In this document: one piece after another, positions 9,106 through 18,270 of the stretch | How positions within the stretch are numbered: the first letter of the stretch is position 1 | How the letters are laid out: each line of letters begins with the position of its first letter | NCBI RefSeq assembly: GCF_025685545.1 | Contig: NZ_JAGSYC010000024.1 | Coordinates: 310,001-374,000, forward strand | DNA from: Granulicella paludicola | GTDB lineage: Bacteria > Acidobacteriota > Terriglobia > Terriglobales > Acidobacteriaceae | Reading direction: 5' to 3' | DNA: 64,000 bases | Program-made: the position numbers and the translations under genes | Notes under the pieces: model-generated | Told to the model about the DNA's origin: nothing | Database searches by the model: none | Seen by the model: the letters and a program-made list of their open reading frames with translations, nothing else

Positions 9106-12100
9106 ATGGACCCCTCGAAGCCTGTAACGCAGATTGGAAAATACGCAGTCCTCGCCGAGTTGGGCAGGGGCGGCATGGGTGTGGTCTATCGCGCAGAAGA
9201 CCAGATGATTGGTCGCGAGGTCGCGATCAAGACCTTGACGGAAGCGACACCCGAACTGCGTGAGCGCTTTCTCATAGAAGCTCGCTCCGGTGTACTGAAC
9301 CACCAGAATATTGTCACGGTCTACGATTTTGGCGAGCAGGACAACAGCCCGTACATCGTGATGGAGTTCTTGCGCGGCGATTCTCTGGAGCGCATCTTGA
9401 AGTCCGGCCGCACTATGCAGCTGGTCGAGATCCTCGATATTGTTCGCCAGGTCTGCGAAGGCCTGGGCTATGCCCATTCCAAGGGCGTCGTGCATCGTGA
9501 CATCAAGCCCGGCAACGTGATGGTGCAACCAAACGGCCACGCCAAGATCGTGGACTTCGGCATCGCGCGCCTGGAAAAGGAAAAAGGCCATACACAGACT
9601 GGTGCCGTCATAGGCACCTTCCATTACATCTCTCCCGAGCGATTGAAGGGCGAACCCTCTGACGGGCGTGCTGACATCTGGGCCTGCGGCGTGATGTTGT
9701 ACTTCATGCTTACGGGAAGGCTGCCGTTCCCTGGGGAAGACATCTCCGCATCGCATCGTGTGGTGAACGAGCCGTTTGAACCGATCTCGAACTTTGTCTC
9801 CAACGTGCCTGCTTCGGTGGAAGCCGTCGTGCAGCGCGCACTGGAGAAGAACCCGGACGATCGCTACGACGTAGCCGAGGAGATGGCGGGTGATCTTGAA
9901 GCCATCAATGAAGGCCTGAAACGTTCGCGCGTCGGCGAGGTTCTGATTCAAGTCAAGAGCCTTCTCGACCGAGAAGAGCTCACCGAAGCTCGTCCCATGC
10001 TGATGGATTTGCAGCGACTTGACCCGCAGAACACCGAAGTCAAGCGGCTCTTGCGTGAGGTACAGGACAAGCTCTCGCGTCAGCAGAAATCCGAACAGAT
10101 TCGGCAAATGGTGGTTCAGGGCGATAAAGCCGTCGAAGCCCGCAACTTCCTCGATGCAATGGAGCTGTATCGCCAGGCCAGCAAGCTCGATCCGACCAAT
10201 ACCGATCTCGCGAACAAGGCAAACAATGTCCGCGAACTCAAAGATCGCTTCGATCGCGTCGAGACACTAAAGAATCAGGCTCGCGAGGCCAGATCCCGCA
10301 ACGACTTCCATAGCGCTGCGCAGGCCATCAGCGAGGCCATCACGCTTGACTCCAGCAGCACCGATCTTCGCAATGAGCACGCCGGTATCCTGCAGGAGCA
10401 GGAACGAGCCGCCAGGGCGGGCACACTTCGCAAGCTCAAAGAGCAGGGCCGCCAGCAGCTCGGCGACCATCAGTTCACGCAGGCCGTGCAAATTCTCCAC
10501 TCAGCCCTCGAGCTCGATCCTAAAGATGCTGAGACGCAGCAGCTCTATCAGGACGCGATCGCGCTGCAAGAGGAGAACCGACGTCGCAAAATCATCGAGC
10601 AGATCGTGGTGGAGATTCAGGACCAGATCTTCCGCGGAGAATACGATCGCGCTCTTGAGCTCATCAACCGTTCCCTCGAGAAGCTGCCGGGCGAATCGCA
10701 GCTACTCCGTCTGCGCGCCGAAACCCGTAAAAAACAAGAGGAGTCGCTCGCTCAAAAGCTGGTTGAAGAAACCTCCATCAAGGTGCAGAGCCTCTTCCTT
10801 ACTGATCCACAGGAGGCCTTGGCCTGTGTGCAACAGGCGCTGGATAAGATGCCCGGCGAGCCCTACCTGCTGGAGATGCAGGAGCGCGTCGTCACGCAAC
10901 TGAAAAAGGCTAACCTCGACGGCCTTCGAGCGCAGTACCTGAAGCGCGCCCAGGCCGCACTCGACGAAACAGATTACTCGCAGGCGATCCAGACCCTGGA
11001 AACGGCGATGCTCGACTGCGGAGAGAGCCCCGAGGTCCGCGGTCTCTACGACTACGCGCAGGCGGAAAAGAAGTCCAGCGAGCATCGTCGCACCACGGGC
11101 GAGGCCATCCAGAAGGCGCAGCAACTTATTGGCGAAGGCGATCTGAAGGAAGCCATCGAGGTCTTGACACGCGCCACTCAGGAGACCAACGATCCTGCCA
11201 TTCTGCAGATGCTGCGGCAGGCGCAGGAGAGGTTCGATGAGGTCGGTCGTCGTGTCGATGCCGTCCTCGGTCGCATCCAGACACTGAGCGCGACAGATCC
11301 GGCACAAGCTTTGCAACTTCTTCTCAGTCAGCCTCAGGCAATCCAGCAGCATCCGCAAATGCGCGCGCTGCGCTCGAAGCTCGATGCGCGCAGCGAGCAG
11401 GAACAAACGACAAAGACAGCCATCAGTCGTTCTGGCGAGCAGCTGAAGCAACTGCAGTATCGCGAAGGTCTCGATACGCTTGAAGCCGTTCGCCAGGCCT
11501 ATGGAGATTTTCCTCAACTTGCGAACGCAATTGCAGATTACAAAATCCAGCGCGCTGCCCTCGCAAAAGACACGTTAGGTCAGGCGATCACATCGGGAAG
11601 GCAGGCGCTGCTGGCACAGGAGGCTCGACGAGCCATCGATATTCTCAGCAAGGTTGGCCCCTCAGCAGAGTTCTGCGAGAAAGATCTGCAGGCAGACTGG
11701 ACGCGTCTCCTGGAAGAGGCCACACGTGCAGCGAAGCTGAAGCGTGGCGACACGGCAAATCTGCCCATCGTTGTCAAAGGTACCGGCATCGCCGGAAAAT
11801 GGATTGCGGTCGCCGTCGCTGGCGTTGTCGCCGTTGTCATCGCTGCGGTACTCTTTCTCCGCCAACCCCCACCCGTGGGCACGAGCTATCTGCAAATGAA
11901 CGCGACGCCCTACGCTGAGGTTGTCAGCATCACACCGTCCAAGGGCTCTGCGCTCAAGCTCGGAGAAGGCAGCCACATGACACCGCTTCGCATGGATGCT
12001 GTCGCCCTCGGAACTTACAGCGTTGTCTTCCGCGGTGCAGATGGAAGCAGTCACACCGAGACCTGCGTCGTCAGTGACGACTCTCATCTTTGCTCGATGC

Positions 12101-12156
12101 AGTCCACGCCGCTTAGCGATTCAGACATCGACGCCATCGTCAAGGGAGCCCAATAA
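9106..12156 (+). CDS. Transmembrane Ser/Thr protein kinase with TPR region and PEGA-like outer domain
   Basis: Residues 13-275 form a complete Hanks-type kinase: glycine loop GRGGMG (20-25), Lys42 in VAIK, Glu58 for helix C, HRDIKPGN (130-137) and DFG (150-152). Residues about 285-880 are helical TPR or coiled-coil repeats with many Asp-Pro turns (KLDPTNTD, ELDPKDAE). One membrane span lies at about 898-917, so the kinase and TPR region are cytoplasmic. The C-terminal 95 residues lie outside and resemble a PEGA domain, with Cys residues in ETCVVSDDSHLCS that could form a disulfide. ATG at 9106 follows AGGA. The stop overlaps the start of the next gene (TAATG), so the two are translationally coupled. 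All catalytic residues are present, so it is probably active. The signal it senses is unknown. Confidence 0.92.
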   Translation: MDPSKPVTQIGKYAVLAELGRGGMGVVYRAEDQMIGREVAIKTLTEATPELRERFLIEARSGVLNHQNIVTVYDFGEQDNSPYIVMEFLRGDSLERILKSGRTMQLVEILDIVRQVCEGLGYAHSKGVVHRDIKPGNVMVQPNGHAKIVDFGIARLEKEKGHTQTGAVIGTFHYISPERLKGEPSDGRADIWACGVMLYFMLTGRLPFPGEDISASHRVVNEPFEPISNFVSNVPASVEAVVQRALEKNPDDRYDVAEEMAGDLEAINEGLKRSRVGEVLIQVKSLLDREELTEARPMLMDLQRLDPQNTEVKRLLREVQDKLSRQQKSEQIRQMVVQGDKAVEARNFLDAMELYRQASKLDPTNTDLANKANNVRELKDRFDRVETLKNQAREARSRNDFHSAAQAISEAITLDSSSTDLRNEHAGILQEQERAARAGTLRKLKEQGRQQLGDHQFTQAVQILHSALELDPKDAETQQLYQDAIALQEENRRRKIIEQIVVEIQDQIFRGEYDRALELINRSLEKLPGESQLLRLRAETRKKQEESLAQKLVEETSIKVQSLFLTDPQEALACVQQALDKMPGEPYLLEMQERVVTQLKKANLDGLRAQYLKRAQAALDETDYSQAIQTLETAMLDCGESPEVRGLYDYAQAEKKSSEHRRTTGEAIQKAQQLIGEGDLKEAIEVLTRATQETNDPAILQMLRQAQERFDEVGRRVDAVLGRIQTLSATDPAQALQLLLSQPQAIQQHPQMRALRSKLDARSEQEQTTKTAISRSGEQLKQLQYREGLDTLEAVRQAYGDFPQLANAIADYKIQRAALAKDTLGQAITSGRQALLAQEARRAIDILSKVGPSAEFCEKDLQADWTRLLEEATRAAKLKRGDTANLPIVVKGTGIAGKWIAVAVAGVVAVVIAAVLFLRQPPPVGTSYLQMNATPYAEVVSITPSKGSALKLGEGSHMTPLRMDAVALGTYSVVFRGADGSSHTETCVVSDDSHLCSMQSTPLSDSDIDAIVKGAQ

Positions 12157-13457
12157 TGGCGGCTTTCTTGCAACGCGCGAACCGTATCCTCGTTCTGCTG
12201 CTGCTCGTCTCCAGTTCGCTCTCCCTGCGCGCGCAGGATGCCAAGAGTTTCTTTGAGAAGGCACAGACCACAAGTGATCAATGCCTCCAGATGCAGTATG
12301 TCTGCAAAGCTTCCGAAATGGACACAAAGAAAAAAGACTATCGCCAGGCTTGCGATGCCAGCCGAGCTTCGCTGGTGGCCAGCGATCGCGACAGCCTTAA
12401 GAAGGCGCACGATGCCTTCGACTCCAGCAAGTTTCCGCAGGCCACGCGCTATGCGAATTACGTCTGCAAAGCCAACGCAGAGCAGTATGCAGAGGCGCAG
12501 CAGATCGTGAAGGATGTGCAGAAGGCGCTGGCACCGCCCGCTCCCGTAACGGCGGTAGCGCCTGCTCCTGCCGCCCCTGCAGTCGTGGCGAAGGCCGATC
12601 AGAGCAGCACGTTCCTCAAGCAGGCGAAGGATGCATTCGACGCAGGCAGCTTCGATGCGGCGCGCTCCGCGGCGGGGCAGGTCACTGATCCCGCGCTCAA
12701 GTCGATGGCCAACGATATTCTCGCGAGCATCTCGCGGTATCAGGCTGATCTGATGGCTGCGAAACAACACGAGGCAAACGGTGACATCGACGGCGCCATC
12801 AAGGGCTATCAGGTTGCTCTTGGCATCAACGCTCACGTTCCCGATGGGACGGCGGCACATCTGCAGGAGCTCGAGAATAAACTTCATCCGGCGGCAACGC
12901 AGGTTGCGAAGGGACAACCCCCACCGGCCAATCCAAAAAATCAGCCCGCCAAGCCCGTGGAAGATCCGGCAGTCACGGCGGCGCATCTGCTGGATGATGC
13001 AGACAAGGCCAAAGCTGCCGGCAAGCTTCAGGATGCCCTGAAGCTATACGAGGCCGCCATCCGTATCCAACCGGGCAACGTCGCCGCTACCACGGGTAGA
13101 AACGCTGTACAGGCCATCATCAGCAGCGATCCTGCAGAGCAGGCAAAGACGCTCACCCAGGCGATTCGCGACTTCTACGCGACGAAGTACTCTGATGCTG
13201 AAGACGAGCTTTCGTCCTATCTTTCCTCGACGAATGTAAAGTCGCGCGGCGTCGCGCACTTCTATCTCGCGGCCACCCGGCTCTCTCGTTCTCTGCTCGA
13301 TCGCCCCGCGTCGCCGCAGAGCGTGCAGGCGGCCCTTCACAATCCTGAGGTACAGCGGCTCTTCAAGCAGTCAAGAAGCGAGCAGTACAAGCCTGTCGAG
13401 CGCTATGTTTCGCCGCTTATCCTGGACGCGTGGCGAAGCTCAAGCGGCAGCCCGTAG
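12156..13457 (+). CDS. Exported TPR-repeat protein coupled to the kinase gene
   Basis: A 433-residue protein with a clear signal peptide (ILVLLLLVSSSLSLRAQ, cut after about residue 27). Helical repeats occupy roughly 30-125, an Ala/Pro-rich linker about 127-147, and further TPR-like helices to the end, including KLQDALKLYEAAIRIQPGN near 290. The ATG overlaps the kinase stop by one base. It should act in the periplasm, where the kinase's PEGA-like domain also lies, so a direct partnership is plausible but inferred. No enzymatic motif is visible. An alternative is a general scaffold for envelope assembly. Confidence 0.8.
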   Translation: MAAFLQRANRILVLLLLVSSSLSLRAQDAKSFFEKAQTTSDQCLQMQYVCKASEMDTKKKDYRQACDASRASLVASDRDSLKKAHDAFDSSKFPQATRYANYVCKANAEQYAEAQQIVKDVQKALAPPAPVTAVAPAPAAPAVVAKADQSSTFLKQAKDAFDAGSFDAARSAAGQVTDPALKSMANDILASISRYQADLMAAKQHEANGDIDGAIKGYQVALGINAHVPDGTAAHLQELENKLHPAATQVAKGQPPPANPKNQPAKPVEDPAVTAAHLLDDADKAKAAGKLQDALKLYEAAIRIQPGNVAATTGRNAVQAIISSDPAEQAKTLTQAIRDFYATKYSDAEDELSSYLSSTNVKSRGVAHFYLAATRLSRSLLDRPASPQSVQAALHNPEVQRLFKQSRSEQYKPVERYVSPLILDAWRSSSGSP

Positions 13458-13635
13458 CGAGGCGGCAAAGCAGTTGAATCGTAAGTATTTCGGACATTTT
13501 TTGGTATTCACGTCAACCTCCGTGTGGTACTACTAACTCAATTCACCACCTACCTGTTTGTAGCCGCCGAATACCCGGGCCCCTTACACCATCTTGTGCG
13601 GTTGGACACGCGAGTGCCCTCATAAGGATTCGGAT

Positions 13636-16600
13636 ATGCGTCTGCGCATTAGCCTCCTCAGTCTTGTCGTGTTCCTCGTCTGCTCCGGCGCAATCGGCCA
13701 GGCCCTGGTCGATGGACGCATCATCAACGGCAACGTCTTCAAGCCGGTCGCCGGGGTGGAGGTGCATCTCGTCAATAAGGCGCTGAACGTAGATGCCCCG
13801 ATGAACACTGCTCCAGACGGTCGTTACAGCTTCGATAACGTGGTGGCTGGCGAAGGGTACGCGGTCGACGTCTACGATGCAACGGGCAAGCTGATCGGCA
13901 CCGACCCGCACTTCGATGTCGCGGCAGAGTCAAAGCATACCGCCGTGCCCGATATCGATATCTCTAAGGGTGTCACCGCACAGCTCGTGCAGAAGTCCGG
14001 CGGCCTCATCGAAAACGATCGCGGCGTCTCACCCGGAGCGAACATCAGCAACGAGCAGATCCGCGTGCTCCCGCTCTTCAATCGAAACTTCCTCGCGCTC
14101 GGACTGATCCAGCCTGAGGTCCACGACGTGGAACAAGGTTCACCGCTTCAGGGTGCGGCCTTCAGCATCGACGGTTCACGAAGCACTTCCACCAACTTCC
14201 TTCTCGATGGCGTCGATAATGTGGCGTCGAGCACCAATCAGGCGATTCCGTTCCAGATTAACGAAGCTGTGCGCGAGTTTCGCGTCACCTATGCCGATCC
14301 CAGCCTGCGCTACGGGCAGGGCAGTGGCGGTGTCGTCGATATCATCACCAGCAACGGCGCGACCGGTAGCAAGGGGCACGCTTGGCACGGCTCCCTCTTC
14401 GGCTACTTTAACTCGGACTCTCTAAACGCCGGCACGCCCCTCTCTGTGTATTCAAACTCGGGCTTCGCAAGCGCGGCCGCTTACGCAAATAATCTGTCTG
14501 CCAGCACCACGACTCCGCTGCACATCATTGCGGCTAATCTGAATGGCTCGAACGGCGTGGCTCCCCCGGTAACGGGCGACAACTGCAATGGCGGTAACGG
14601 TAGTGCATTCTGCGGCTACAGCCCGCAGTCTTATAACGAGCTCTTCGGTCTCTTCGGCTCTGCCGCAGGTCTTGGCATCGATAGCGGCTGCGCCTCGCAG
14701 ATCTGCGGGGCGGGAGCCTTCAACCCGTCAAGCATCCTCGCCACGCAGGACAGTCATACGCAGCCCTTCAGCTCCAAACAGTTTGGTGGCAGCATCGGTG
14801 GACCTCTCGGTGATCGGCTCTTCTTCTTCGCGAGCTACGAAGGCACCCTAATCAACAACCCCAACCCCATCTTCGAGCGTGTGCCCACGCCCCTCGACCA
14901 GGAGACCGGAACACTGAGCAGCGATCAGCAGATCGCGCAGAGTGTGCTCAGCTTGTTCCCCAACGCCAACGTCGGCCAGACAAGCAATTCGATCGCACAG
15001 ACCAACACCGGCATCCTCGGCTTTTACCGTGGTACTGCGCCCAATTACACCAACGTCCACAACGTGGAGTTGCGTCCGGACTATTCGCTGCAGGGTCTCG
15101 GCACTCTCAGTTTCCGTTACAACGGGCAGCTCCTCGATCAACTGCACGACGATACGCTACCCGCCAGCTCCGCTTATCCTGGTAACGGAGCCAATCGGCG
15201 CGCGCAGAATCAGAGCGCCGCTGTCACATACAACTTTCCCTTTGGCGACGGGCACAATCGCAATCTGTTGAACCTCGCCTTCACACAGTACCGTGTCGAT
15301 GAGGTCGCGCAAGACCACAGCGTCAATGGGAGCTCGCTTGGTCTGCCTGCCGGAGCCTTACCCACCATTGTGCTCAGCGGCATCGACACCAGCGCGTCCG
15401 GCGCGAAGATAGGTCAGGCGGGCGCCATTGGGGGGTGGTACGACTCTTTCTGGCAGGCGAACTGCACCGATGCCGCCAGCGCAAGTTGCTCCGCCGCCAC
15501 TCCTGGTTCGCGATCGCCCTCGCCGATCACTCCCTCACTGGATGGCACCTTCCCTCTCGCCCGCATCGGGGCTCCGCTCTCCGCGCCCTCCAAGCGTCGT
15601 GATACCGAAGCCTTCCTCTCAGATGCCCTCGAGATTCACCTCGGCAGCCGTAACTTCCTCACCGTCGGCGGCGAGTATCGTTACCAGCAGAACTTCAGCT
15701 ACGACGGTGGCGCGACGCGCGGGCTCATCGTCTCCAACAACATCGGTGAGTTTACCCACGATAGCGAGACCTGCGTCAGCTGCGGCAACGCCTTCCACCA
15801 CCCGTCATTCGACTACGAACTCCGTCAGCCCACCGGGTACACAGGGGATCTGCGTAGCTCGTCCTTCGGCGTCTTTGCGGAACACAAGTTCCAGCCCATC
15901 GAGCGCGTAACCCTTCAGTTCGGAGCTCGCTACGAGTACTTCGGCCAGCCGCTCGATACCCAGGGCCGACTGTGGAACTACAACGTCACCAATCAGGGCC
16001 TGAATCGCCAGACAGCCAAAGGTACCTTCGACGCATTTGACTATCAGTGCGGCGGCGGCACCACCTTCTTCGATTCCGTCTACGGCTCACTGCGCGCCAG
16101 CACGCCAGTCACTGGCTGGAACTGCAACACGGGCGGGACCTTCCAGCTACCCACGCAAAAGCACAATCTCACCGGAATGTTCGGTGCCTCCTTCTCCCCC
16201 GATAACAGCTATCGCAACGTGATTCGAGCGGCGGTCGGCGGTTACTACGACCATCTTCCAGCCAGCTATAACCAGAAGCTGCTATTGAACCGACCCAGCC
16301 CCTATAACGTTCAGAATCCGAGCTCGATCTACGGCCAGAATTTTTACTCGAGCTACAGCTCATCCACTTGCCAGGCCCAGACGCAATGCGGTTTCGGCCT
16401 CAGTACCCTCAACTACGCGTCCTTTCCCACTGAATCTACCGCGCAATCCACCTTTCAGAACTATCAGGCTTCGAGCGGGGCCAGCATCCTTTACGAGCGC
16501 GATCCCAACGCTCTGCAGACGCCTTACTCTATCCAGATCAGCACCAGCGTCCAGCACCGTTTCACTGGTTCGTGGAGCGGCGAGTTTGGTTACGTCGGGT

Positions 16601-17781
16601 CCATCTCGAGCGACCTGCCACTTGTCTACGACAGCAACTTCGCTAACGAGTTCTACTGCACTCAAAACACGACAGGCTGCAACAACGATGCGTACTTCCC
16701 GGTCTTCACCGAGTCGCACATCGGCAACGCCAACTACCATTCAGTGGTGGCCCGCGTCGAAGGCCGCCTCTGGCATGGTCTCTCGATGCACGCCTCGTAC
16801 ACCTTCTCCAAATCGCTCGACAATATTGCAAGTAGCAGCTTCCCCGGCTCGACAGACTCGCTGTTTACGCAGCTCTTCGGTCGCCAACTCTACGGTGAAG
16901 GAAATCCCGCAGCCTCGGCGCTCGGCATCAGCCCTACGGCCTTCGGCAGCAACGGAGGACTCCGCGGCAACCAGTTGATCCCCACATCGAAGACTCTACC
17001 CACAGCACTCGCCACCAGCGTTCTACAGTCGGCAAATGTTCCGTCCTTCGATGCCATTCAATCCGCCCTCACGACCACCGGCACCAGCACCATTAATACG
17101 AGCCACTACAGCCTTCCGCAGAATCCGCTCGCCTTCAGTTCGAAGGGCGCCACTGCAGGTGTGGACTATGGTCCGTCCGATTTCGATGTTCGCCAGCGCG
17201 GCGTAGCGGACTTCGTCTACAACCTGCCCTTCAAAGGCCACTGGTACAACTCTGGATTTACCCTTTCAGGGATCACCGTGGTTCAGACCGGCCAGCCTTT
17301 TACGGTCTTCTCTGGCCCCTCCTACGGTCAGATCACGCAACTCGTGAATATTCCTTCCACAGGCGTCAGCACACACGGCGGCAACACCTCGAACTACATC
17401 TCAGGCTTCAATTCCAACAACCTCGGCAGCTTCCTACCCTCGGTCGACAACGCTGCCTGCCCCAACATCTACGCCCAGCCTAATCTCTACGTGCCCAGTT
17501 CGACGCCCGCTGCCTGCCTTGGCAACAGCAGTCGCAATCGCTTCACCGGCCCCGCCTACTTTGATCAGGACATCGCTTTCCAGAAGGCCACACGCGGCTT
17601 CAACGAGTCGCAGGCCTTCATTATTCGCGCAGAGGCATACAACGCGTTCAACCGTGCGAACTTCTACAATCCCATCAGCGAGATCTCCAAGGATGGCGTC
17701 CACTACAACCCCGAGTTTGGGACCATCCGCTCCGCGCACGATCCATTCCGTTTGCAACTCGCCGTGCGACTCGAGTTCTAA
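13636..17781 (+). CDS. Oar-like TonB-dependent outer-membrane receptor with carboxypeptidase-regulatory domain
   Basis: After a signal peptide (residues 1-22, ending IGQA) comes a carboxypeptidase-regulatory beta-sandwich (about 23-100: GRIINGNVFKPVAGVEVHLV, DGRYSFDNVVAGEGY). A plug-like region follows (SRSTSTNFLLDGVDN, RYGQGSGGVVDIITSNG), then a long beta-barrel rich in aromatic residues that ends in Phe (LQLAVRLEF), as outer-membrane barrels do. At 1,381 residues it has the size of acidobacterial Oar-type receptors. The start at 13636 is preferred over the upstream frame because it has AAGGA 7 bases ahead and begins the signal peptide. The substrate is unknown; such receptors may take up oligosaccharides or peptides or serve as secretion ports. 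It is downstream of the kinase/TPR pair but has its own 178-base upstream region. Confidence 0.9.
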   Translation: MRLRISLLSLVVFLVCSGAIGQALVDGRIINGNVFKPVAGVEVHLVNKALNVDAPMNTAPDGRYSFDNVVAGEGYAVDVYDATGKLIGTDPHFDVAAESKHTAVPDIDISKGVTAQLVQKSGGLIENDRGVSPGANISNEQIRVLPLFNRNFLALGLIQPEVHDVEQGSPLQGAAFSIDGSRSTSTNFLLDGVDNVASSTNQAIPFQINEAVREFRVTYADPSLRYGQGSGGVVDIITSNGATGSKGHAWHGSLFGYFNSDSLNAGTPLSVYSNSGFASAAAYANNLSASTTTPLHIIAANLNGSNGVAPPVTGDNCNGGNGSAFCGYSPQSYNELFGLFGSAAGLGIDSGCASQICGAGAFNPSSILATQDSHTQPFSSKQFGGSIGGPLGDRLFFFASYEGTLINNPNPIFERVPTPLDQETGTLSSDQQIAQSVLSLFPNANVGQTSNSIAQTNTGILGFYRGTAPNYTNVHNVELRPDYSLQGLGTLSFRYNGQLLDQLHDDTLPASSAYPGNGANRRAQNQSAAVTYNFPFGDGHNRNLLNLAFTQYRVDEVAQDHSVNGSSLGLPAGALPTIVLSGIDTSASGAKIGQAGAIGGWYDSFWQANCTDAASASCSAATPGSRSPSPITPSLDGTFPLARIGAPLSAPSKRRDTEAFLSDALEIHLGSRNFLTVGGEYRYQQNFSYDGGATRGLIVSNNIGEFTHDSETCVSCGNAFHHPSFDYELRQPTGYTGDLRSSSFGVFAEHKFQPIERVTLQFGARYEYFGQPLDTQGRLWNYNVTNQGLNRQTAKGTFDAFDYQCGGGTTFFDSVYGSLRASTPVTGWNCNTGGTFQLPTQKHNLTGMFGASFSPDNSYRNVIRAAVGGYYDHLPASYNQKLLLNRPSPYNVQNPSSIYGQNFYSSYSSSTCQAQTQCGFGLSTLNYASFPTESTAQSTFQNYQASSGASILYERDPNALQTPYSIQISTSVQHRFTGSWSGEFGYVGSISSDLPLVYDSNFANEFYCTQNTTGCNNDAYFPVFTESHIGNANYHSVVARVEGRLWHGLSMHASYTFSKSLDNIASSSFPGSTDSLFTQLFGRQLYGEGNPAASALGISPTAFGSNGGLRGNQLIPTSKTLPTALATSVLQSANVPSFDAIQSALTTTGTSTINTSHYSLPQNPLAFSSKGATAGVDYGPSDFDVRQRGVADFVYNLPFKGHWYNSGFTLSGITVVQTGQPFTVFSGPSYGQITQLVNIPSTGVSTHGGNTSNYISGFNSNNLGSFLPSVDNAACPNIYAQPNLYVPSSTPAACLGNSSRNRFTGPAYFDQDIAFQKATRGFNESQAFIIRAEAYNAFNRANFYNPISEISKDGVHYNPEFGTIRSAHDPFRLQLAVRLEF

Positions 17782-17794
17782 GCGAAGTAGAACG

Positions 17795-18136
17795 CTAATG
17801 TGGCAGATTCTTCCAGAAGAGGGGCATGTAGTAGGTGTCGATGAACCACGAAGATAAAAACAGCACCGCCATTCCGCCCAGCGCAAGTACATAAAGGCGG
17901 ACGGGAAGAGTTGCGAATACCTCTTGGGCTGTTAAGGTCGACTGGCGATGCTCAGATGTTGAAAAGAGAATGCCACTGACAAAGCAGCAAAGGGCCGAAA
18001 GCACAACCTTGTCGGATGCGAGTAGCAGGCGGTCTTGCCAGTGAGTCCCCGGTACAAAGAACGCCGCGAAGAACAGTGGATAGAGTGAGAGCAGGCTGAT
18101 CAGGAAAGATAGCGCTTTGCCAAGATCGAGAAGCAT
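17795..18136 (-). CDS. Small integral membrane protein
   Basis: A 113-residue protein beginning MLLDLGKALSFLISLLS, with three hydrophobic segments (LSFLISLLSLYPLFFAAFF, VVLSALCCFVSGILF, LYVLALGGMAVLFLSSWF) and a short cytoplasmic-type tail. I recognise it only as a conserved membrane protein of unknown function. A longer frame extends to 18220, but its added N-terminus is polar and the hydrophobic core starts just after Met29 of that frame. It is convergent with the receptor gene, only 13 bases apart. The AT-richer composition suggests it is less constrained or more recently acquired. Confidence 0.6.
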   Translation of the reverse strand: MLLDLGKALSFLISLLSLYPLFFAAFFVPGTHWQDRLLLASDKVVLSALCCFVSGILFSTSEHRQSTLTAQEVFATLPVRLYVLALGGMAVLFLSSWFIDTYYMPLFWKNLPH

Positions 18137-18226
18137 GAGGTGCTCCGTACGATGAAGAATCGGGTCAGACTGTCTCGATTCCGTTCTCAGAACAGCAGTG
18201 TAGAAAAGATAGGTGTGCAAGAGGAA

Positions 18227-18258
18227 ATGGCTCCGATGCGATGATGCATCGGAGCCAT
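18227..18258 (-). terminator. Intrinsic terminator of the citrate synthase gene
   Basis: ATGGCTCCGATGC (18227-18239) pairs exactly with 18246-18258 around a 6-base loop. On the minus strand it follows the citrate synthase stop by about 12 bases and leads into TTTCCTCTT, a modest U-rich tail. Confidence 0.75.
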
Positions 18259-18270
18259 CTTGGTCTTGAC

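Noticed and set aside
9064-10107. Long minus-strand frame of 347 residues antisense to the kinase gene
   Set aside because: The + strand frame is a complete kinase with all motifs; the antisense frame has no recognisable fold and is a codon-bias shadow.
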